From positions 1 through 19,245 of the forward strand of contig CALDGX010000097.1 of assembly GCA_937941715.1 (NCBI GenBank): a stretch of DNA of 19,245 bases, given 5' to 3'. The stretch is from an uncultured Chloracidobacterium sp. Lineage in GTDB: Bacteria; Acidobacteriota; Blastocatellia; Pyrinomonadales; Pyrinomonadaceae. Under the pieces are notes generated by a model. That model made no database searches, had not been told where the DNA came from, and worked only from the letters and a program-made list of their open reading frames with translations. Below are positions 13,924-19,245 of this stretch, one piece after another (position 1 is the first letter of the stretch; the number at the start of each line of letters is the position of its first letter). The translations under genes and the position numbers were made by a program.

Positions 13924-15179
13924 CTTGCTTCAGGAACGGCCGAAAAGCCTCCGTCAAAAAACGCACGCGACTTCGCCATCGCCGGGCCGATGCCTGATAG
14001 GTGATTGAAGGTCGCGGGAAGCTCTAGTTTGCGCATCAAACCGTCTGAAGCACCGCGTTTACGCATCGCATTGTACGCAACCGTCGTATTTTCGGGGCTC
14101 ACAACGAAATCTTTGTCCACGTAAATCATCAACATCGGCACCCGTGTCGCCCAGTTGTACGTGTCATTTTCCTGCAGCATCCGCACGAAAGGATTGGACT
14201 TTCGATTTGCCTTCATATCACGAAGAAACGCCGATTGAAGCACGTTTGAAAGTAAATTCTTAGATCTCATCAGAGTCGTGGTGATGCCGATATTCTTGAT
14301 GACGCCTTCGTCAGTCGGGCTGAGACGGTAATTAACGCCGAGAGCGTTCGCGAGAGCCTGTTTGTAGAACGTGTTCAGCTTGATTCCTTTCTGTTTATTC
14401 AAATAATTGGTCGCGTAAGACATCAAGTAGAGCCTGAGAACAAATCCCGTCTGCTCGCCGGTTTCCTGCAGCATGAATTCACGCGTAGTGCCGGACAGGT
14501 CATAAGGCCCGCTGGCCGGCGCAGATCGCGTGACCTGGTAATGTTCGTTCATGTACGACTGCAAAAGCTGCGTCAATGCCATTGCAACGCCGCCGCCTTC
14601 GCTGTAGCCGGAGATGTAGAGTTGCTTCGCGATGTTGTAGTTCCTTTGTCTCGCTAATGCCCTGGCAGCAGAAATAATATCGCGACCGGAAGCCGCGTTT
14701 ACCTTGCTCAGCGGATACGGATGAGCCGCTTTGTGATCGCCTAGCCCCAAATAATCAGGCATCACGACCGCATAACCGCCGCTTGCGTACGCCGCGATCG
14801 CTTCGACAGTTTCAGGAGCCTCGCCTTTGCCTTTGTACCGCGAAGGCGAACGGTCACGATCAACAGTCGTGCCGTGACAATAGACGACCATCCCTTTCGG
14901 AGCACCGCCGACGGGCCAGGCGACCAGTCCAGTGAGGTTCACCTTTTTGTTGTTGACGTCAATAGACGTGTAGGTCACCTTTTGCAACTCCACAGCCGTC
15001 GATGTCTGCGAAACAGAGCCGTCAGCAAAGGCCTTGGCGATCATCGCATTCATTTCATTCGCCGAGATCGTGCCGTTTGCCTCGCTCTTGATCAGATCTT
15101 GCCCGATCGCAAACGAAAAAGCGGCCAGCGTTATCGCTGCCGCAAACAAATACCGCCGGAATCTGAGTGTCCTATCCAT
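13920..15179 (-). CDS. Secreted alpha/beta hydrolase, secretory-lipase-like
   Basis: A 419-aa exported alpha/beta-hydrolase. The signal peptide covers about 1-26 (YLFAAAITLAAFSFAIGQ). The mature fold has the oxyanion strand VVYCHGTT (98-105), the nucleophile elbow GYSEGG with S193, a probable acid at D355 or D357 (IYVDKDF), and H393 (FNHLSG). PDYLGLGDHKAAHPY (141-155) is the block seen in secretory lipases and related esterases. The natural ester is unknown. The start is set by AAGGAGGG at 15191-15184, 4 nt before the ATG and inside the end of the OsmC-like gene, which it overlaps by 8 bp. It is the only clearly exported enzyme in this operon. Confidence 0.9.
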   Translation of the reverse strand: MDRTLRFRRYLFAAAITLAAFSFAIGQDLIKSEANGTISANEMNAMIAKAFADGSVSQTSTAVELQKVTYTSIDVNNKKVNLTGLVAWPVGGAPKGMVVYCHGTTVDRDRSPSRYKGKGEAPETVEAIAAYASGGYAVVMPDYLGLGDHKAAHPYPLSKVNAASGRDIISAARALARQRNYNIAKQLYISGYSEGGGVAMALTQLLQSYMNEHYQVTRSAPASGPYDLSGTTREFMLQETGEQTGFVLRLYLMSYATNYLNKQKGIKLNTFYKQALANALGVNYRLSPTDEGVIKNIGITTTLMRSKNLLSNVLQSAFLRDMKANRKSNPFVRMLQENDTYNWATRVPMLMIYVDKDFVVSPENTTVAYNAMRKRGASDGLMRKLELPATFNHLSGIGPAMAKSRAFFDGGFSAVPEAR

Positions 15180-15648
15180 CGTGCCCTCCTTGAATGCCTC
15201 TGATAACTATTTCTGATCTGATGCTATTAGCAATATAACATTCTTTGTGTGCGTTGTGGTGAAGCTCGGCAAGTTGTACGCGGGTCGGCTCGTCATCGAT
15301 CCAAGCGATCTGAGGATCCAAAGTAATAGTAGAAACCCATTTTCGTCCGTCGTCCATTTCGGTCATCTCACCAACAGCATTGTCAGTGTAACTCGCGACA
15401 TTAAATCCACCTTTCGCCGCCAGATAAAGAAACGTCAGCATATGACAGGATGCCGTCGACGCAACCAACGCTTCTTCAGGATCGACCGCCGCCTCTACCG
15501 AAAACCGCGGCACCACATGCGGCGAAGACGAAGCCGGAACCGTCACACCGCCGTCAAATTCCCAAACATGCCCGCGAGTGTAACGCTGTTTGGTGAATGT
15601 GTCCGGCGAGTCCGATTTCCATGTGATCTGCGCTGTATATGTTGACAT
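15172..15648 (-). CDS. OsmC/Ohr family protein
   Basis: A 158-aa cytosolic protein of the OsmC/Ohr superfamily, thiol peroxidases that reduce organic hydroperoxides. The two redox cysteines are present at C68 (STASCHMLTF) and C137 (HKECYIANS), in the usual positions. R26 and E58 or E59 are placed to act as the conserved Arg/Glu pair. The RGHVWEFDGG opening and the HVVPRFSVEAAVDPEEA block suit the OsmC-like rather than the strict Ohr branch. The ATG at 15648 is chosen over a longer frame because it begins the first beta strand (YTAQITW) and lies 1 bp after the stop of the upstream gene. It overlaps the hydrolase gene by 8 bp. Confidence 0.92.
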   Translation of the reverse strand: MSTYTAQITWKSDSPDTFTKQRYTRGHVWEFDGGVTVPASSSPHVVPRFSVEAAVDPEEALVASTASCHMLTFLYLAAKGGFNVASYTDNAVGEMTEMDDGRKWVSTITLDPQIAWIDDEPTRVQLAELHHNAHKECYIANSIRSEIVIRGIQGGHDG

Positions 15649-15649
15649 T

Positions 15650-15898
15650 CTATTTAAGAACCAGAGAAAAAAACGCCCACACAATCCCGAGAACGCCAAT
15701 AAGTATCAGAACAACCCCGCCCACCTGGGATCTAATGCGTTCATAGCCGGGAGGACCATAGAGGAATTCAGAGAATAAGGACTGATTGCGACAAATGTTC
15801 TCGTCGGCTGTGGGCAAACTGCGACCGTATTCAAACGTCCACATTCCCGCCGACACAAAAAGCAACGAAATTATGAGGACGAAAAATATCACTCTCAA
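15650..15898 (-). CDS. Small two-TM membrane protein, unknown
   Basis: An 82-aa protein with two membrane helices, about 2-20 (VIFFVLIISLLFVSAGMWTF) and 59-81 (GGVVLILIGVLGIVWAFFSLV), joined by a polar loop with one Cys (ENICRNQS). I know no family. The start is TTG (15898), two bases after the asnS stop, or GTG at 15892; neither has a clear ribosome binding site. Its stop lies 1 bp before the osmC-like ATG, so it belongs to the operon by position. Confidence 0.7.
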   Translation of the reverse strand: MRVIFFVLIISLLFVSAGMWTFEYGRSLPTADENICRNQSLFSEFLYGPPGYERIRSQVGGVVLILIGVLGIVWAFFSLVLK

Positions 15899-15900
15899 TG

Positions 15901-17211
15901 TTACGGCTTCAATCTATACAACATCCTCGGAAACGGGATGGTTTCGCGGACGTGTTCGATGCCGGCCATCCATGCTGTGCAGCGTTCGATGCCCATGCCG
16001 AATCCGGCGTGCGGGACGCTGCCGTAGCGGCGGAGATCGAGATACCACTCGAATGTCGCCTGATCGAGGCCATGGTGTTTTAGCTGTTCTTCGAGATACG
16101 TCAAGGACGCGGCACGTTCGCCGCCGCCGATGATCTCGCCGTAGCCTTCGGGAGCGAGCAGATCGATGCCGAGAGCACATTCCGGACGTTCCGGATCGAC
16201 CTCAAAATAGAACCCCTTGATAGCGGCAGGGAAATGATGGACAAATACCGGCTTACCATGCTGATTCGAGAGATAGGTCTCGTCCGGAGCGCCAAAATCG
16301 CCGCCCCATTCAAAGTTGTTCTCAAGCTCTCCCTTAGCATGTCCCTCTTGCAGCATCTTCACGGCATCATCGTAATGCAGCCGCGGGAACGGCGAATTTA
16401 TCGCCTCGAGCACGGTAGTGTCGCGTTCAAGTGTTTTGAGCTCTTCCTGGCGGTCATTCAGGACCCGCTCGACCACTTTCAAGATCATCGCCTCGCCGAG
16501 GTCCATCATATCGATATAGCTCGCGTAAGCGACCTCGGGTTCGACCATCCAAAACTCGGTCAGATGCCGGCGCGTCTTTGATTTTTCGGCGCGGAATGTC
16601 GGACCGAACGCATACGACTTGCCAAAAGCCGCCGCAGTCGCTTCGTTATAAAGCTGGCCGCTCTGCGTCAAATATGCCTTATCATCGCCAAAGTAATCGA
16701 CCTCAAATAATGTCGTTGTGCCTTCGCATGCCGCTGGCGTAAATATCGGCGTATCTGCCAGAGTGAAACCATTATCATCAAAAAAGTCGCGAACGGCCTT
16801 GATGACCGTATGCCTGATCTTGAGAACCGCGTGCTGCTTTTTCGAGCGTATCCACAGATGGCGATTGTCCATCAGAAACTCGGTGCCGTGTTCCTTGGGC
16901 GTGATCGGATAATCGTGAACGTTCTGGAGCACCTCGAGGCCGGTTACGTCCAGCTCGACGCCCAGGCTCGAACGCGTATCTTCCTTGACGGTCCCGGTGA
17001 CGATTATCGAAGATTCCTGCCCTATCGAATCGGCCAATTCGTACAAAGCCTCATCATTCGGCCTGAAGACAACGCCCTGGACAATGCCCGTGCCATCCCT
17101 GAGCTGCAGAAAGACGAGCTTTCCGCTCGAACGCTTGTTATAGAGCCAGCCCTTGATCGTGACTGACTCGCCGATGTGGCCTTTTAATTGGTTAATGTAT
17201 GTCTGCTTCAT
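15901..17211 (-). CDS. asnS: Asparaginyl-tRNA synthetase
   Basis: A class IIb aminoacyl-tRNA synthetase of 436 aa, cytosolic, charging tRNA-Asn. The N-terminal OB-fold anticodon-binding domain is at 1-100 (VTIKGWLYNKRSSGKLVFLQLRDGTG). The catalytic core has motif 1 around 132-155, motif 2 with FRAEKSKTRRHLTEFWMVEPE (207-227), and motif 3 with GFGMGIER (403-410) followed by the PFPR tail. The length suits the shorter AsnRS type (E. coli is about 466). The family is close to AspRS, but the EGTTTLFEVDYFG and VPHAGFGMG blocks favour AsnRS. It is the first gene of the seven-gene minus-strand operon, 12 nt or so from a predicted transcription start, without a Shine-Dalgarno. Confidence 0.95.
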   Translation of the reverse strand: MKQTYINQLKGHIGESVTIKGWLYNKRSSGKLVFLQLRDGTGIVQGVVFRPNDEALYELADSIGQESSIIVTGTVKEDTRSSLGVELDVTGLEVLQNVHDYPITPKEHGTEFLMDNRHLWIRSKKQHAVLKIRHTVIKAVRDFFDDNGFTLADTPIFTPAACEGTTTLFEVDYFGDDKAYLTQSGQLYNEATAAAFGKSYAFGPTFRAEKSKTRRHLTEFWMVEPEVAYASYIDMMDLGEAMILKVVERVLNDRQEELKTLERDTTVLEAINSPFPRLHYDDAVKMLQEGHAKGELENNFEWGGDFGAPDETYLSNQHGKPVFVHHFPAAIKGFYFEVDPERPECALGIDLLAPEGYGEIIGGGERAASLTYLEEQLKHHGLDQATFEWYLDLRRYGSVPHAGFGMGIERCTAWMAGIEHVRETIPFPRMLYRLKP

Positions 17212-17229
17212 ATAAGGTGGTAAAACTAG

Positions 17230-17257
17230 ATTCTAAGGGATTTCGCATCGCTGGCAA
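17230..17257 (-). promoter_or_regulatory. Sigma70-like promoter of the asnS operon
   Basis: On the minus strand TTGCCA (17257-17252, 5 of 6) and TAGAAT (17235-17230, 5 of 6) are 16 bp apart. The predicted start, around 17223, leaves a leader of only about 12 nt before the asnS ATG. No T-box-like structure fits in so short a leader. Confidence 0.6.
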
Positions 17258-17500
17258 AATAAACGCACGTGTTTTCAATGCGTTACCGCTATTTGGGCGC
17301 GAGGAATCTTGAGAGAATATTAAAGTAATACAAATCGAAAGATTCGAGTAGGCATTTCCCGCTAATCTCAGGATGTCGGGCAGTTCGGTCCGTAGTATCG
17401 GAAGGCACGAGTTTATATACAGTTCGGCTGCCGAATTCGGATTGGATGGGCCTTGTGAATGTGAACGAACACACATTTTTTGGTTTCAATGACCATCATC

Positions 17501-17506
17501 AAGGAG
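17501..17506 (+). promoter_or_regulatory. Shine-Dalgarno, sets start at 17513
   Basis: AAGGAG lies 6 nt before the ATG at 17513. It sets this start over the in-frame ATG at 17480, which would put a polar stretch before the signal peptide. Confidence 0.8.
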
Positions 17507-17512
17507 ATTATA

Positions 17513-18253
17513 ATGAGAAGAAACTTACTCATATTTTTCGTATCAATGATTGCGATCGCATTCGCGGTCAATACCGCGCACGAACAAATCACATTAAGCA
17601 TCCCGGGTTTACCAAAGATCACAAAGTCGCCAAAACCCTCGCCATCGCCGGCCCCGCAGACAAATGGAGAAAGCTCTTCGGGATCTCAGACGGCGGCGTC
17701 GGGCCAAAAAAATTCGGCCCAGAATGACAACATAATCGCGAAAGCGCCAAAGCGGTGTGAGGAAATCAGCTTTTATGTCATCTGGAACAAGGACATTCAG
17801 GCAACGATCGACGATGTAAAGAGTTTTACGCCGGGACGCGGATATTTTGTCCGGGATTTCAACGACGATGAGAATCGATATCTCAAGATGGCCCTTTCCG
17901 AGGAGCAGCGGAAACGTTATCAAGAGGGCTGGGCAGATGAAGACGCAAAACGCTGTGTCAACGCCCGGCTGGATGAGCTTAAAGCGATCGCTGACCCGGT
18001 GATCGGAGGGTATACGCCCGCAGGATACACGCTTGGCACACCGGCCGAGAAAGCTCTTCTCAAAGCAGCGGTAACCAACCTTAACACGGCGACCGTGCAT
18101 CAGGTCGGGATAAAGAACAATCAATGGAAGATCTTCTACAACGATCTTGGGATTCCGACAAGCCGCAAGAAATTCGGAGCTCTCTGGATCAAACAGCCGT
18201 TCCACAATTACTGCCAGATTGTGTGGGTCAACATTCGGCAGCCTTACGCCTGA
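17513..18253 (+). CDS. Secreted protein of unknown function
   Basis: A 246-aa exported protein. Residues 1-22 form a signal peptide (LLIFFVSMIAIAFAVNTA). A low-complexity linker rich in Pro, Ser, Lys, Gly and Gln covers about 36-75 (KSPKPSPSPAPQ). The globular part (80-246) has three cysteines (C82, C148, C234), a helical charged region (115-160: LSEEQRKRYQEGWADEDAKRC) and a beta-like C-terminus (NQWKIFYNDLG, YCQIVWVNI). I recognise no domain. The linker suggests a protein tethered in or projecting through the envelope. The ATG is fixed by AAGGAG 6 nt upstream. No terminator follows the stop. Confidence 0.8.
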   Translation: MRRNLLIFFVSMIAIAFAVNTAHEQITLSIPGLPKITKSPKPSPSPAPQTNGESSSGSQTAASGQKNSAQNDNIIAKAPKRCEEISFYVIWNKDIQATIDDVKSFTPGRGYFVRDFNDDENRYLKMALSEEQRKRYQEGWADEDAKRCVNARLDELKAIADPVIGGYTPAGYTLGTPAEKALLKAAVTNLNTATVHQVGIKNNQWKIFYNDLGIPTSRKKFGALWIKQPFHNYCQIVWVNIRQPYA

Positions 18254-18415
18254 GGCGGTACGTTCGGTGCCAACGAATTCCAATTCGTATCCTGGGAATA
18301 TGCAGGCTGCCCTGTCGGTAAATAGACGTAGCCGCCGGGCAATATCCAGTGACGACGCCTGTTTGCCCTTTCGCGTTGTTGACATTGTGTTCAGTCAAAA
18401 GGACACTAGTCGAAA

Positions 18416-19245
18416 GTGGCGAAAGAAAATCTGAAGAAAAAGAAGGTAAATTACTCTTCGGCGTGGGCTGAGGCTCGAAAGATAATATGGGAAGCTCGTT
18501 GGCGGCTTGCTCTGGGCGGCGTTTTGCTGCTGATATCGCGGCTCGCAAGCATGGTGCTGCCCGCCTCGACCAAATATCTCGGCGACGAGGTATTTGCAAA
18601 ACAAAATTACAGCCTGCTGAAATGGATCGCTCTCGTGATAGGCGTTTCCGCGCTTGTGCAGGGAATTACCGGATTTGCTCTGTCCCAAATTCTAGGTGTT
18701 GCGGCCCAACGAGCGATCACCGAGATGCGAAAGCGTGTCCAAACCCACATCGAACGGTTGCCGATATCGTATTTTGACTCGACACAGACCGGCCAACTCA
18801 TCTCGCGAATAATGAACGACGCCGACGGCATCCGCAACCTTGTCGGAACAGGGATCGGCCAGCTTGTCGGCAGTTTTGTGACCGCGGGTGTATCGATCGG
18901 CGTGCTGTTTTGGCTTAACTGGCGGATGACCACGGCGACGATGGTCGTACTCATTATGTTTGGCACGGCGCTGTTCTATGCGTTCAAGATACTTCGGCCG
19001 ATCTTTCGCGAGCGTGGTGAGATAACCGCCGAGGTCACCGGGCGTCTGGGCGAATCGCTTGGCGGCATCCGGATAGTAAAGGCATATACCGCCGAGAAAC
19101 GTGAGGAACTGTCGTTCGCCCGCGGAGCTCATAAATTATTTAGAAACATCGCCAAAAGCGTGACCGGAGTTTCCGCGATCGGTTCCTTTTCATCGGTGCT
19201 TATCGGCGCGGTTGCGGTGGTGATGATCATTTTCGGCGGTTCGGC
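18416..19245 (+). CDS. ABC exporter transmembrane subunit, 5' part (runs off the window)
   Basis: An open frame from GTG 18416 to the window edge, at least 276 residues with no stop; an in-frame TAG at 18407 limits it upstream. The protein is the membrane domain of an MsbA/LmrA-type ABC exporter, normally fused to an ATPase domain that would lie beyond the window. After a basic start (AKENLKKKKVNYSSAW) come hydrophobic segments at about 32-50, 72-95, 152-172 and 180-200. Diagnostic cytoplasmic-loop motifs are HIERLPISYFDSTQTGQLISRIMNDAD (coupling region), LNWRMT and GRLGESLGGIRIVKAYTAE. The transported substrate (lipid, peptide or drug) is unknown. AAAAGGA at 18397-18403 is a distant ribosome binding site. 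TTGACA at 18379-18384 could be a -35, but the -10 at proper spacing (GACACT) is poor. Confidence 0.92.
   Translation, partial: MAKENLKKKKVNYSSAWAEARKIIWEARWRLALGGVLLLISRLASMVLPASTKYLGDEVFAKQNYSLLKWIALVIGVSALVQGITGFALSQILGVAAQRAITEMRKRVQTHIERLPISYFDSTQTGQLISRIMNDADGIRNLVGTGIGQLVGSFVTAGVSIGVLFWLNWRMTTATMVVLIMFGTALFYAFKILRPIFRERGEITAEVTGRLGESLGGIRIVKAYTAEKREELSFARGAHKLFRNIAKSVTGVSAIGSFSSVLIGAVAVVMIIFGGS

Larger units (their letters stand above)
17212..17512. other. Divergent intergenic region
   Basis: 301 bp between asnS and the secreted-protein gene. It contains the asnS promoter at its left end and a Shine-Dalgarno at its right end. An AT-rich patch (17310-17340) and TATATA (17414-17419) could be part of a plus-strand promoter, but I find no matching -35. 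No RNA gene, repeat or extra ORF is convincing. Confidence 0.5.

Noticed and set aside
17212..17257. T-box or amino-acid-responsive leader for asnS
   Set aside because: The predicted leader is only about 12 nt, and no T-box sequence or antiterminator structure is visible.
17192..17476. 94-aa minus-strand ORF upstream of asnS
   Set aside because: It covers the asnS promoter, overlaps the asnS start and has no ribosome binding site or family resemblance.
17609..18385. 258-aa minus-strand ORF opposite the secreted protein
   Set aside because: The plus strand has a Shine-Dalgarno, signal peptide and linker; the antisense product is Arg-rich without a recognisable fold.
18254..18415. Small inverted repeat ACGAATT-CC-AATTCGT (18273-18288) as a terminator
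   Set aside because: It is short, AT-rich, has a 2-nt loop and lacks a T-run; it is probably chance.

Overview
The window reads as a chromosomal segment of a free-living Gram-negative-type bacterium with middling GC content. Its mix of short secreted and lipoprotein hypotheticals, a paired M16 peptidase operon, a 3-hydroxyacyl-CoA dehydrogenase and an asnS-led operon resembles Acidobacteriota (Blastocatellia/Pyrinomonadaceae). That placement is from general impression only; there is no rRNA or other marker here to prove it. I see no phage, transposase, integrase, CRISPR array, tRNA or rRNA.

Layout. 1-942 holds no convincing conventional gene. It has a striking 21-bp tandem array (about 30-424), a textbook intrinsic terminator (536-558), a second hairpin, a sigma70-like promoter with a 57-codon ORF close behind it, and a second, shorter block of purine/pyrimidine-biased repeats. 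From 943 on, the plus strand carries a 231-aa unknown protein with its own strong ribosome binding site and terminator, a small membrane protein with its own terminator, a 3-hydroxybutyryl-CoA dehydrogenase, a long palindromic intergenic element, a translationally coupled pair of M16 peptidase homologues, a long UbiD-family decarboxylase and a membrane-anchored calcineurin-like phosphoesterase.

A convergent minus-strand gene encodes a secreted or anchored nucleotide pyrophosphatase/phosphodiesterase. It is transcribed divergently from two tandem paralogous lipoproteins, each built from two copies of one domain. The two candidate divergent promoters overlap at their -10 boxes.

The minus-strand block 17211 to 12159 is a compact seven-gene run with gaps of 2 bp or less or overlaps: asnS, a two-TM protein, an OsmC/Ohr-like protein, a secreted alpha/beta hydrolase, a pirin, an unknown 98-aa protein and a cupin with what looks like a truncated VOC domain. 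A good sigma70-like promoter lies just upstream of asnS, so the OsmC, pirin and cupin proteins are probably co-transcribed with a tRNA synthetase. The right end has a secreted unknown protein and the 5' part of an ABC exporter that runs off the window.

The best candidates for something undescribed are the 21-bp array, the two double-repeat lipoproteins, and the asnS operon with its orphan 98-aa protein and trimmed cupin. No single undescribed defence or mobile system is evident.
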